From: Xenococcaceae cyanobacterium MO_167.B52
GTDB taxonomy: Bacteria > Cyanobacteriota > Cyanobacteriia > Cyanobacteriales > Xenococcaceae
NCBI GenBank assembly: GCA_030065315.1
Contig: JASJDB010000016.1
Span: forward strand, 1-34,375
Length of the DNA: 34,375 bases
Direction: 5' to 3'
How positions within the stretch are numbered: the stretch's first letter is position 1; every line of letters starts with the position of its first letter. A program made the position numbers and the translations under genes. Under the pieces are notes generated by a model. That model worked only from the letters and a program-made list of their open reading frames with translations, was not told the origin of the DNA and made no database searches. This document shows positions 9,020 to 17,688 of this stretch, piece by piece.

Positions 9020-9412
9020 ATGGTTACATATAAATTTTTTCTAAAAACTCAAGACTCTAGAGATAGATATGAGTATGTTGTCAATTTAAATTCTAATCAA
9101 GAAAATAATCCTAGACTATTTTTTAATACTGAGGAAAAAGAAAAATTACGTCATAGTTTACAGCAAAAAAGTTTATGTGCCATCAAAGAAAAACATCTCA
9201 TCCAGATCTTAAATACTTGGATTGAAGATATTGAAGAAGGTTATCGGGAAAGTAGTTTGACTTTAGATTTACCTTTACTGATTGAGTCTAATATTGAACA
9301 ACTAGATGAACAGGGATACCAAGATTTACCCAGTCTTTTAAGCCCAGAAATCTCACAAATAGAGCCAAAGTGGGGGATGCTGCCACCATTAGCCAGAATT
9401 TTCTCCAATTGA
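9020..9412 (+). CDS. Small protein of unknown function
   Basis: This 130-aa protein belongs to no family I recognise. It is rich in Glu, Gln, Leu and Ser, has no signal peptide or TM segment, and looks mostly helical in the middle (about residues 40-95). The C-terminus is proline-containing (MLPPLARIF). It lies between the membrane part of the locus and the soluble vWA gene, 42 bp before the latter and on the same strand. Codon use looks like its neighbours, so I consider it real and probably an accessory of the locus. Confidence 0.6.
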   Translation: MVTYKFFLKTQDSRDRYEYVVNLNSNQENNPRLFFNTEEKEKLRHSLQQKSLCAIKEKHLIQILNTWIEDIEEGYRESSLTLDLPLLIESNIEQLDEQGYQDLPSLLSPEISQIEPKWGMLPPLARIFSN

Positions 9413-9454
9413 ATCGTTTTTTTGTTTACTTAAATTAATCTCTTAACTAAAAAA

Positions 9455-10852
9455 ATGTCACAACAACCACTAAAAGTAGTTATTACTCCTCACCGTGAAT
9501 TTATGCCTGCTGATACAGCAGATCAGAAATTATTTATCATGCTGAAACTACAGCCCAATCAAGAAATAGCTAATACTCGTTCTTCAACTACTTTCGCTTT
9601 TTTGATTGATACCAGTGGTTCAATGTATGAAATTGTTGCTGGGAATCCTCAACCTACGGGTCATACTTATCAACAAGATGGTAAAACCTATAACCAGGTT
9701 AAAGGTGGGATGACTAAATTAGATGTGGTTATGGAGTCCCTAAGGAATCTGATTAATTCAGGACGCTTAGACGAAAATGATCGCATTGCCTTGATTCAAT
9801 TTGATGATAAAGCTTCCACTTTAGTTGGATTAACCCCCGCAACTGAGGTAAATTCCTTAGAAAATGCGATCGCAAAACTTCAAGATTTTAGTGGGGGAAC
9901 TTGTATGGGAAGGGGTATGACTCAAGCTTTATCTCTACTAGCTAACCAAACTATGACCAGTCGTCGGGCTTTAATTTTTACCGATGGAGAAACTTTTGAT
10001 GAATTAGAATGTACCGAACTCGCCCAAGACTTTGCTACCAATGGGATTCCCATTACCGCCTTGGGAATTGGAGAATACAAAGAAGACTTGTTGATGAATC
10101 TTAGCGACAATACAGGAGGTCGTCTTTATCATGTAGTTGCAGGGAATGCTAAAGGAACTCAGGTAGCCATTGAAGCTTTACCAGATATTCTTTTTGAGCA
10201 AGTAAATCAAGCACAACAAGAAGTAATCAATAATTTGGCTCTAAATGTTTCAACAGTTAGGGGAGTTAAACTCAATCGTGTCACCCGCGTATATCCAGAT
10301 CAGGCTGATTTTCCTTTATCCGAACAACCCTATCCCATTGGTGTGGCTTTAGGCAACGATGAAACTATCTTTATCTTAGAGTTTAATGTGGATAGTCGTC
10401 CTGGTTCTCGCGCTCGTATTGCCCAACTAGGCTTAACCTATGATGTTCCAGGGCAAAAACAACGGGGGGAATTACTCCCTCAAAACGTCATCATTCAATT
10501 TATCGCAGGACAAGGAAGTGCAGCCCAAGCAGATGAAGAAGTTATGGGATATGTGCAACAACGTAACATTGCTAAACTCGTTGGTGATGCGACCAAAGTT
10601 GCTGATAGCAATCCCGAACAAGCGCAAAAACTCCTAGAAACAGCCCGTCGTCTCACTGTAAAAATGGGCAATAAAGCGATGGAAGAATCCCTGAACGATG
10701 CCCAAGAAGAATTACGTAAAACTAAAAAGATCTCTGCGGGAACTCGTAAAACTGTCAAAATGGGTTCTAAAGGTAAAACTGTCAAAATGAACAGCGATGA
10801 TATTAATGAGGGACTTTCCCAGGAGCAAATTCGGGAAATTTCAGGAACTTAA
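9455..10852 (+). CDS. Cytoplasmic vWA protein with triple TVKM threonine tail (TerY-like)
   Basis: The 465-aa protein has no signal peptide or TM segment. The vWA domain (about 45-240) has a full MIDAS: DTSGS at 52-56, a GGTCMGRGM stretch and FTDGETFDE. A beta-rich region follows (about 250-350), then a helical part (365-425). The tail carries three near-identical motifs around T401, T433 and T442, each TVKM after Arg, Leu or Lys, the last two nine residues apart. Such basic threonine sites look like kinase targets and FHA ligands; this is inference. The gene lies directly upstream of the FHA, PP2C and kinase genes, as vWA genes do in TerY-P phosphorylation triads. Confidence 0.8.
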   Translation: MSQQPLKVVITPHREFMPADTADQKLFIMLKLQPNQEIANTRSSTTFAFLIDTSGSMYEIVAGNPQPTGHTYQQDGKTYNQVKGGMTKLDVVMESLRNLINSGRLDENDRIALIQFDDKASTLVGLTPATEVNSLENAIAKLQDFSGGTCMGRGMTQALSLLANQTMTSRRALIFTDGETFDELECTELAQDFATNGIPITALGIGEYKEDLLMNLSDNTGGRLYHVVAGNAKGTQVAIEALPDILFEQVNQAQQEVINNLALNVSTVRGVKLNRVTRVYPDQADFPLSEQPYPIGVALGNDETIFILEFNVDSRPGSRARIAQLGLTYDVPGQKQRGELLPQNVIIQFIAGQGSAAQADEEVMGYVQQRNIAKLVGDATKVADSNPEQAQKLLETARRLTVKMGNKAMEESLNDAQEELRKTKKISAGTRKTVKMGSKGKTVKMNSDDINEGLSQEQIREISGT

Positions 10853-10870
10853 ACTTAATGTGAGTTCGGA

Positions 10871-10916
10871 GTTAGTAGTTAGTAGTTAGTTGTTAGTTGT
10901 TAGTTGTTAGTTGTTA
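10871..10916. repeat. Heptamer tandem repeat tract (TTAGTAG/TTAGTTG)
   Basis: Six tandem 7-mers shift from TTAGTAG to TTAGTTG between the vWA and FHA genes. It is STRR-like and of a different consensus from the other tracts. Confidence 0.75.
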
Positions 10917-10956
10917 TAGCATTAGACACTAAATTAAACATAATGGAGAAAATGAA

Positions 10957-11499
10957 ATGATCAGCTGTACAATCTGTGGCTATGATAAAAATCCCGATGG
11001 TTTAGAATTTTGTGATGCTTGTGGAGCAGAGTTAGAGACTATATTGGAGGTAGAGGCTCAGGTAATTGAAACCAATACACCTACTCCAGAGCAAATGGAA
11101 ATAGAAGACACTTTTGTTCCTCCTGTTTCTGAACCTGCTTCTTTTGTTCCTCAAACAAGTTCCACTACAGCTAGGCTAATTGCTAAACAACCCCAGGCAC
11201 CCATACCTGAATTTCCTATAGAAGGGAATGCTTTAATCGGTATTTTCGATCCAGATATGGGTCCTGTGGATATTGATTTAGAAGACTTCTCTGGTAATGA
11301 AACCGTCTCTCGTCATCATGCAGAAATTTATCAAGAAACTGGAATATGGAAAATCAAAGACCTTGGCTCGACTAATGGTGTGTTCATTAAACCTATGGGA
11401 AAAACTCGTTTTGGAGCCAGAATTACTACTCCTGAAAGCTTAAATCCTGGGGATGAAATTGCGATCGCAAAAATTCGGTTTTTGTTTCAAAGTCCTTGA
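10957..11499 (+). CDS. Zinc ribbon-FHA domain protein
   Basis: The N-terminus is a short zinc ribbon (C4, C7, C19, C22), followed by an acidic, Pro-rich linker and an FHA domain (about 85-178). FHA landmarks are VSRHHAEI at 117-124 and DLGSTNGVFI. The normally conserved Gly-Arg is Gly-Ile (G95-I96), although the matching site in the kinase at 13476 is Gly-Arg (G343-R344). Loss of this phosphate-contacting Arg could weaken or change phosphothreonine binding. GGAG at 10945-10948 stands eight bases before the ATG at 10957; the ATG at 10952 stops after two codons, so 10957 is the start. FHA proteins read phosphothreonine; the neighbours supply the kinases, the phosphatase and a threonine-rich vWA tail. 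Confidence 0.85.
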   Translation: MISCTICGYDKNPDGLEFCDACGAELETILEVEAQVIETNTPTPEQMEIEDTFVPPVSEPASFVPQTSSTTARLIAKQPQAPIPEFPIEGNALIGIFDPDMGPVDIDLEDFSGNETVSRHHAEIYQETGIWKIKDLGSTNGVFIKPMGKTRFGARITTPESLNPGDEIAIAKIRFLFQSP

Positions 11500-11569
11500 A
11501 TAATTTAAAGAATAGCTATTATTTTCTACTCCGTTTCTTAACTATCAAATTAATTGTGCATACCTACTT

Positions 11570-13474
11570 ATGTCATCTCATCCTGACAACTTGCCGTTAA
11601 TAATTAGAGCTAAAGAATACCTACAAATAGATAGTTTTTCCGTGGAAGTTATGGATTACTTCGGTTTATTGACTCCAGGAGTTCATTATTTTAAAGTTAA
11701 ACTTTTATCTGATGATTCAGATACTATTTCTCCCAACTTGGGATTATTACGTGTAGGTTCCGTTGAAGGTAGCTTAAATCGAGAACTCAAGTTACGAGAG
11801 AGCCTTGGTGATTATAAAATTGTTGCAGAATTATTAGCTCATAAGACAGAACAATCTGTACTGATAAATCCTCCCCTATTACTAGATGATTTAGAAGATA
11901 ATCTACAAGAACAACCAATAATATTGCCAATAGCAGAAAATTCTGAATCATTAACCGACAATAGTACGGATTCCCATCAAGAGGAAAATATATTATCTCA
12001 GCAGGAGCAGGAAAGTGATCATATCCCACAACAAGAGATTGATGAATTTGCCAGCAGTATAGCTACTCCTGATAATTGTTTGGAGTTAACTAACGATCTA
12101 GACACAGAAGAAACCAATTCTAATTATTTAGAAGAAGAATTTTACGAAGAAAAAAATATTTTTGCTGACGACTGTTCAGAAAAATTACTATTATTAACCT
12201 ACTTGCCAGCAGAAGAGAAAACAATACATAATTGGCTCAAAGAAAATCATTCTTCTGAGGAATACTTGTCTGTAGCTATTCAAATATGTCAATTTTTAGC
12301 TTATCTTAATAAAAATAATTGGTGTTTTATTAATCTTATTCCTCAGTTAATTAAAGTAGGAAAGCCCTCAATTTTTTTTGATTTAACAACTGCTTATCCT
12401 ATAGGAGAAACTCCTACTTGTGGCTTAATTGAGGAATATTACGCTCCCGAATTAGCTACTGCCCATGAATTTCACGAACCAATGGCTAGTTACGTAGTGG
12501 GAGCTTTTTTATATCAATGTTTTCATCAAAAACTCCCCCTACCAAATCAAGAATTAGAGTTTGACATTCACCCGATTCCTCGAATTTATCAACTTTTAAA
12601 AATCTGTCTTTCTCCCGTTCCTGAAGAGAGATTTCCTTTATCTCAGCTACGAGACTTACTAGTTGAAACTCGTAAACTATTTAGTATTAAAAAAATTCAG
12701 TGGCAAGTTGCCAGTAATTCTACCATAGGATTATCCACCAGCCGTCTTAGTAATGAAGATAATTATGGAGTAAGGCAACAACAATTAAGTAATTCCGCAA
12801 GCTTAATTATGGGAGTAGTTGCCGATGGTATGGGAGGAATGGCACAAGGAGAAATAGCCAGTCAAATAGCTGTGAAAACTGTTTTAGAGGAGCCCATTCC
12901 CCAGCAATTCTCAGCAGAAAAATCCAGAGCAGATTGGTTAATATCCTTATTCCAAAAAGCTAATGAGTCTATTTCTCATACAGTTAAAGATGGGGGAACA
13001 ACTTTAAGCCTAGTTTTGGCGATCTCTGATAGCTTAATGGTGGCTCATGTAGGAGACAGTCGTATATATCTATTGCGTCAGGGAGAAATTAAGCAAATAA
13101 GCGAAGATCATTCCCTAGTAGCAATGTTAGTAGCAAGTGGTCAAATAACTCCAGCAGAGAGCCTAGAACATCCAGACCGCAATATTTTAACCAAATCTCT
13201 AGGTTCAACACGCCGACTCAGTGAAGGCTACGTCCAAGATTTGAGGCGTACCACTAACCAATTATCCCTAACCTTAGAAGACAATGATATCTTACTCCTT
13301 TGTTCCGATGGAGTTTGGGATTTAGTTAATACCGAAGAAATAGCCGAATTTTTTATCTCTTCCCAGTCTTTACAATCAGCAGTGGATCAAACTATAGATC
13401 GGGTTTTAGCAAGAGGAGCATCCGACAACGCCACTTTACTGGCATTACAGTGCAAAATACAACAAGGTAGCTGA
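11570..13474 (+). CDS. PP2C-type protein phosphatase with N-terminal pseudokinase region
   Basis: The C-terminal third (about 383-634) is a complete PP2C (PPM) phosphatase: RLSNED at 392-397, VADGMGG with the metal-binding D419, GGTT, AHVGDSRIY, SEDHSLV, LLCSDGVWD and ASDNATLL. It should remove phosphate from Ser/Thr using two metal ions. Ahead of it is an acidic low-complexity segment (about 105-200) and a domain (about 200-370) with the outline of a kinase C-lobe but no catalytic residues: a FINLIP stretch replaces HRD, FDLTTA replaces DFG, EEYYAPELA matches APE and PEERFPLSQL matches the late Arg motif. I read that as a pseudokinase. The stop is one base before the ATG of the kinase-FHA gene, so both are made from one message. 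Confidence 0.85.
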   Translation: MSSHPDNLPLIIRAKEYLQIDSFSVEVMDYFGLLTPGVHYFKVKLLSDDSDTISPNLGLLRVGSVEGSLNRELKLRESLGDYKIVAELLAHKTEQSVLINPPLLLDDLEDNLQEQPIILPIAENSESLTDNSTDSHQEENILSQQEQESDHIPQQEIDEFASSIATPDNCLELTNDLDTEETNSNYLEEEFYEEKNIFADDCSEKLLLLTYLPAEEKTIHNWLKENHSSEEYLSVAIQICQFLAYLNKNNWCFINLIPQLIKVGKPSIFFDLTTAYPIGETPTCGLIEEYYAPELATAHEFHEPMASYVVGAFLYQCFHQKLPLPNQELEFDIHPIPRIYQLLKICLSPVPEERFPLSQLRDLLVETRKLFSIKKIQWQVASNSTIGLSTSRLSNEDNYGVRQQQLSNSASLIMGVVADGMGGMAQGEIASQIAVKTVLEEPIPQQFSAEKSRADWLISLFQKANESISHTVKDGGTTLSLVLAISDSLMVAHVGDSRIYLLRQGEIKQISEDHSLVAMLVASGQITPAESLEHPDRNILTKSLGSTRRLSEGYVQDLRRTTNQLSLTLEDNDILLLCSDGVWDLVNTEEIAEFFISSQSLQSAVDQTIDRVLARGASDNATLLALQCKIQQGS

Positions 13475-13475
13475 G

Positions 13476-14762
13476 ATGTCTATTCAATGTCCATTTTGCC
13501 TGAGTCAGAACGAGGATAACACTCTCAATTGCCTTGCTTGTGGTGCTATTTTAAATTCTCTTAATTCCCCCAGCTATCATTTACCAACTGGTAGTTTATT
13601 GCAACAAGGAAAATATCAAATCCAAAACATTTTAGGAGAAGGGGGTTTTGGTATTACTTATCAAGGAATAGACCAAGCTAATTCTCTCCCAGTTGCCATT
13701 AAAGAAAACTGGCCCGAAAAAGCGATTAGACAGGGAACGACCATTATTTGGCCCCACACCATAACTCCCCAAAATCGTCAGTGGCAATTAAAAAAATTTG
13801 CCATAGAAGCTCAATTTCTCGCCAAATGTTCCCATCCTAGTATCGTTAAAGTATATGACTGGTTTGAAGAGAATAATACTGCCTACATGGTAATGGGTTT
13901 AGTAAAGGGAAAATCCCTATCCCAGATTTTAGGAGAAGAAAAAAGCTTATCCAATAAACAAGTCAAACGATACTTGTTGCAAATTGCGGAAGCTCTCAAA
14001 ATTATTCATCAAGCTAATCTCTTACATCGAGACATCAAGCCAGAAAATATTATTATCAATCCCCAGGATCGAGCCGTATTAATTGATTTTGGTGCCACCA
14101 AAGAATTTATAGCAGGTCAAACTCGTAAAATGAGTGTTACCCTTACCCCAGGCTATGCACCTATCGAACAGTATAGCTACGAAAGTAAACGTTATCCCGC
14201 CACAGATATTTATGCTCTATGTGCATCCATGTATGAGTTGCTCACAGGAGAACTACCAGCACCTGCTACAGACAGATTTACCTCAGAAACCCTAATTCCT
14301 CCCCGTAATTTAGTACCACAAATAGATTCCCTACTCGAACAAATTATTCTTAAAGGAATGAGTATGAGAGTTCAAGAGCGGTTTCAAACAGCAGATGAAC
14401 TCCTAAAAGTTTTAACTGGCTCTGGTCAACTAGCCAAACTAATTCCTCTGGGTTCTATTCCTACTAATGAATTTACTATTGAGAAGAGTCCTGTAATTGT
14501 CGGGAGATTTACACCAGGAGAAGCAGAAGTAGATATCAATTTAGAAAACTTTTCTGGTTCTCATACTGTATCTCGTCAACATGGCAGAATATATCGAGCA
14601 GAAGGCAAATGGAGGATTGAAGATTTAGGTTCAGTAAATGGGATTTTTATTCGTCGAAAAGGACAGTCTCGTTTTAGTAGCCGAATTACTATCTCAGAAA
14701 TCTTAAATTCGGGAGATGAAATAGCTTTTGGCAAGGTTTGTTTTGAGTTTAAATTTTATTAG
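13476..14762 (+). CDS. Ser/Thr protein kinase with zinc ribbon and C-terminal FHA domain
   Basis: An N-terminal zinc ribbon (CPFC and CLAC) leads to a Pkn2-type kinase domain (about 44-315). It has the Gly-rich loop GEGGFGITYQG, catalytic Lys K76, HRDIKPEN with D186, LIDFGAT and an activation segment ending GYAPIEQ. The FHA domain (about 328-428) has G343-R344, S366-R-Q-H369 and SVNG. All residues for catalysis and phosphothreonine binding are present, so it should phosphorylate Ser/Thr and dock on phosphothreonine. It has no TM helix, unlike many bacterial kinases. The gene is packed one base after the PP2C gene and two bases before the second kinase. The FHA part is closely related to that of the protein at 10957. 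Confidence 0.9.
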   Translation: MSIQCPFCLSQNEDNTLNCLACGAILNSLNSPSYHLPTGSLLQQGKYQIQNILGEGGFGITYQGIDQANSLPVAIKENWPEKAIRQGTTIIWPHTITPQNRQWQLKKFAIEAQFLAKCSHPSIVKVYDWFEENNTAYMVMGLVKGKSLSQILGEEKSLSNKQVKRYLLQIAEALKIIHQANLLHRDIKPENIIINPQDRAVLIDFGATKEFIAGQTRKMSVTLTPGYAPIEQYSYESKRYPATDIYALCASMYELLTGELPAPATDRFTSETLIPPRNLVPQIDSLLEQIILKGMSMRVQERFQTADELLKVLTGSGQLAKLIPLGSIPTNEFTIEKSPVIVGRFTPGEAEVDINLENFSGSHTVSRQHGRIYRAEGKWRIEDLGSVNGIFIRRKGQSRFSSRITISEILNSGDEIAFGKVCFEFKFY

Positions 14763-14764
14763 TT

Positions 14765-16897
14765 ATGCCTATTCAATGTCCTGCTTGCTTAACAGACAAT
14801 CCAGAGGGAGCGACGAGATGTTCAACTTGTGGTTATGAGCCTCTAGATTCTACTTCTGAGACTCCAACTAGAACCTCTGCTTCTTTCTATCATTTAATGC
14901 CAGGTACATTACTAAAACAAGGACAGTATCAAATTGAAAAAGTTTTAGGACAGGGTGGATTTGGCATTACCTACAAAGGAATCAATAAAACAAATAATTC
15001 ATCGGTTGCTATTAAAGAACTCTGGGCAGAAAAAGGAGCCAGACAGAATAATATTTTACTTTGGCCCACCTCTGTAACTCCCAAAGACAAGCAAATACAA
15101 ATACGTAAATTCAAATTAGAAGCCAGCAATCAACAAAAATGCCAACATCCTAATATTGCTCAAGTATATGACTGGTTTGAAGAGAATAATACTGTATATA
15201 TAATTATGGAATTTATTTCAGGTAAATCTTTGTATGCCATTCTCCAAGAGGAAGGTACTTTATCTGAAACCCGAATTAAAAAATACTTTACTCAAATTGT
15301 CCAAGCCTTAAAAGTTATTCATGGCAACAAATTTCTCCATCGAGATATTAAACCAGACAACATCCTGATCGATGGTCAAGATAGAGCCGTATTAATTGAT
15401 TTCGGCGCAACTAAAGAATTTTTAGCAGGTCAAACCCGTGACATGAGCGTTACTCTAACTGCTGGATATGCTCCAACGGAACAGTACTCCTATAAAAGTA
15501 AACGTTATCCTGCCACAGATTTTTATGCTTTATGTGCATCCATGTATGAATTGTTAACTGGACAATTGCCAACCGAAGCTATGGAAAGAGGCAATACCCT
15601 ATTGCAAGGAGGTTCATCTGACCCTTTAGTTCCACCACGCCAACTCAACCCTAATATCAGTCAATTAATGGAAAGGGTTATCCTAACTGGAATGAAAATC
15701 AATGTTGGGGAGCGTTTTCAAGCAGCAGATGACTTAATTGACGCCTTAGGGGGAAAATTCACCTCTCCCAGTCAGAAAAAAGCCCAAGCACTGGTAAAAC
15801 AAGGCAAACTTTCCCAAGCTATTCAAGCCTACAGTCAACTTTTAACTAGAGAACCCGACAATGGAGCAGCAGCAGTAGAGTTAGCCCTAGTCCAAATCCA
15901 TGTTCAAGAATCCGAAGCGGAACTTACTGCCCAAAAAGCGATTCAGATCAAACCTGATGACGGTAGAGCTTATGGAATTTTAGGACTGGTCAATTGCCGA
16001 AAAGCAAAATGGTCTGAAGCAGTTAAATATCTACAACAAGCAGCTCAACTCTCTCCCCAAGAAGCCTGGATACAAGCAAATTTCGCTTGGGCTTTAGGTA
16101 AAACAGGAAATTGGCAACAAGCAGAAATAGCCGTTACTAAAGCAATAAAAATTGATAGTAACAGCATCTTTGCTCTAGGTATTCAAGCCTGGATAGCAAT
16201 CAATCAACAACAATGGAAATCCGCAATTCGCGCTGCTACCCCTGCAATCTTTAAATCCAAACAAACTCCAGACCCAAATTCTCAAAAACTACAACAATGG
16301 CTATATCCCTGTCTGATTTTGGCTCTGGAAAAAGCAGTAGTAACCAAACAAGGAAAAGATGTAGATCGGCGCATCCAAGAATTTATTACTCAAGTCCCAG
16401 ATGCAGCCTGGGGTTGGGGATTTAAAGGTTGGCACAAAGGCATACAAGGTTTATGGACTGATGCTCTACCTTGTTTGGAACAGGCAACTCGTAAAACAGA
16501 TATTAAAGAATGGATGATGATAAATCATGGCATTACTTTAGAAAAGTTAAATAACATTCCCCAAGCAATCAAAATCTATGAAACTTATAGCCAGAAATTT
16601 AACGATAATCCTTTTGTCTTATTTCGTTTAGGAACTTTACAAGGAAAAGTAGGACAATGGCAGCAAGCCCAAGAGAATTTAACAAAAGCGATTCAATTAC
16701 AACCAGACTATGCTGAAGCTTATCATAACAAAGGTTGGGTATTACTCAATACTAAAAATTCAGATAGAGAAGTAGAGAATGTACGAGAATTGTTATCTGC
16801 TTATAGTCAAGCTTATCAACTATATAAACAACAAAATAAAACTGACCTGGCGCAAAAAATTCAAGAAAAATTCAAACTAATTGGCATCAATATTTAA
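14765..16897 (+). CDS. Ser/Thr protein kinase with zinc ribbon and TPR repeats
   Basis: This 710-aa protein has a zinc ribbon (CPAC and CSTC), then a kinase domain (about 50-330) with GQGGFGITYKG, K84, HRDIKPDN (D194), LIDFGAT and a GYAPTEQ activation-loop end. From about 345 to 700 it has tetratricopeptide-like helical repeats, for example the AIQAYSQLLTREPDN type. It is a tandem relative of the kinase at 13476, with the FHA domain replaced by TPRs, which probably recruit a protein partner. All catalytic residues are present. It is the last gene of the run; a MITE-like element follows nine bases after its stop. Confidence 0.9.
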   Translation: MPIQCPACLTDNPEGATRCSTCGYEPLDSTSETPTRTSASFYHLMPGTLLKQGQYQIEKVLGQGGFGITYKGINKTNNSSVAIKELWAEKGARQNNILLWPTSVTPKDKQIQIRKFKLEASNQQKCQHPNIAQVYDWFEENNTVYIIMEFISGKSLYAILQEEGTLSETRIKKYFTQIVQALKVIHGNKFLHRDIKPDNILIDGQDRAVLIDFGATKEFLAGQTRDMSVTLTAGYAPTEQYSYKSKRYPATDFYALCASMYELLTGQLPTEAMERGNTLLQGGSSDPLVPPRQLNPNISQLMERVILTGMKINVGERFQAADDLIDALGGKFTSPSQKKAQALVKQGKLSQAIQAYSQLLTREPDNGAAAVELALVQIHVQESEAELTAQKAIQIKPDDGRAYGILGLVNCRKAKWSEAVKYLQQAAQLSPQEAWIQANFAWALGKTGNWQQAEIAVTKAIKIDSNSIFALGIQAWIAINQQQWKSAIRAATPAIFKSKQTPDPNSQKLQQWLYPCLILALEKAVVTKQGKDVDRRIQEFITQVPDAAWGWGFKGWHKGIQGLWTDALPCLEQATRKTDIKEWMMINHGITLEKLNNIPQAIKIYETYSQKFNDNPFVLFRLGTLQGKVGQWQQAQENLTKAIQLQPDYAEAYHNKGWVLLNTKNSDREVENVRELLSAYSQAYQLYKQQNKTDLAQKIQEKFKLIGINI

Positions 16898-16906
16898 AGG
16901 TGTAAT

Positions 16907-17094
16907 ACTAAATCCTGTTTAGATACAACACTTTAAATTTGTGGGAATTCAGAACGACCTTCGGTAGTCAAGGGCGCGACACTGGAACTTGATTCCAGTG
17001 CTTGAGTCGCCCGCGCTGTGCGTACAGAATTCAGAAAGGTTTAAACTAATTCTACACTTTAAACTAAGAGTATACTTTGGTAAGCAGATTTAGT
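16907..17094 (+). mobile_element. MITE-like element, full copy, with 5-bp direct repeats
   Basis: The 188-bp element starts ACTAAATCC and ends GATTTAGT; the ends form imperfect terminal inverted repeats about 30 bp long. It is flanked by GTAAT on both sides (16902-16906 and 17095-17099), the mark of a target-site duplication. Inside is a strong hairpin (ACTGGAA paired with TTCCAGT, with an outer GGGCG/CGCCC stem). There is no ORF. Bases 16952-17094 are nearly identical to the inverted copy at 30148-30290. The rest of the 275-bp gap after 17100 is AT-rich with nothing recognisable. Confidence 0.75.
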
Positions 17095-17172
17095 GTAATT
17101 AATTTTAATTGAGTAGTTTTAAAATAAAAAATCTAGTTACTTAACTTCTCAATAATGACCAAGTATCTTAAC

Positions 17173-17637
17173 CTAAATATTCTCATAATTCGTGCCATCT
17201 TTATGAGTAAATAACCATTTTCCTTGAGACTCTTTTGCCGCCAAATCTGCATCAGGATAAGTCACAATATCTCCACCAGTTCTATCTCCTATTTCTAAAT
17301 AAAGAACTAGAGAATCAGAGTGATTAATTAAATGATGTCCATTAGCTTCTCCCCTGGGAAATCCTGCGCAATCTCCTGGCTTTAATATCGCTTCTCCTCC
17401 ATCAGTTACCAAAGTAACTTCTCCTTCCAAGATATAAATAAACTCATCCTGTTGCGAATGCCAATGTCTAACAGAAGACCAACTACCAGGCTCTAAAGTA
17501 ACTAAATTAACCCCAAAGTTTTTTAGTTGTGCGAATTTTCCTAGTTTCTTTTTACTTCTACCAGCTACCAGTTTTTTAAAAGGTTCAGGGTAGTTACTCG
17601 TGTTAACTTCAGGGACTAATTTAGGATCGATAAACAT
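17173..17637 (-). CDS. Cupin-domain protein
   Basis: This 154-aa single-domain cupin has the first metal-binding motif RHWHSQQDEFIYILEGE and the second around PRGEANGHHL, which supply His and Glu ligands. It is probably a small metal-binding beta-barrel protein of the COG3837 type; the substrate is unknown, and a sugar or organic-acid isomerase or sensor role cannot be told apart. It lies 51 bp downstream of the binding-protein gene on the same strand and may be cotranscribed with it. Confidence 0.8.
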   Translation of the reverse strand: MFIDPKLVPEVNTSNYPEPFKKLVAGRSKKKLGKFAQLKNFGVNLVTLEPGSWSSVRHWHSQQDEFIYILEGEVTLVTDGGEAILKPGDCAGFPRGEANGHHLINHSDSLVLYLEIGDRTGGDIVTYPDADLAAKESQGKWLFTHKDGTNYENI

Positions 17638-17688
17638 ATAGCATTAGATGGATAAATTCCTAGCAAGTAAGTAGCAATTAGCAAGCTG

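Noticed and set aside
10957-16897. Type VI secretion regulation set (FHA, PppA, PpkA)
   Set aside because: The domain mix is similar, but no Tss structural genes are present.
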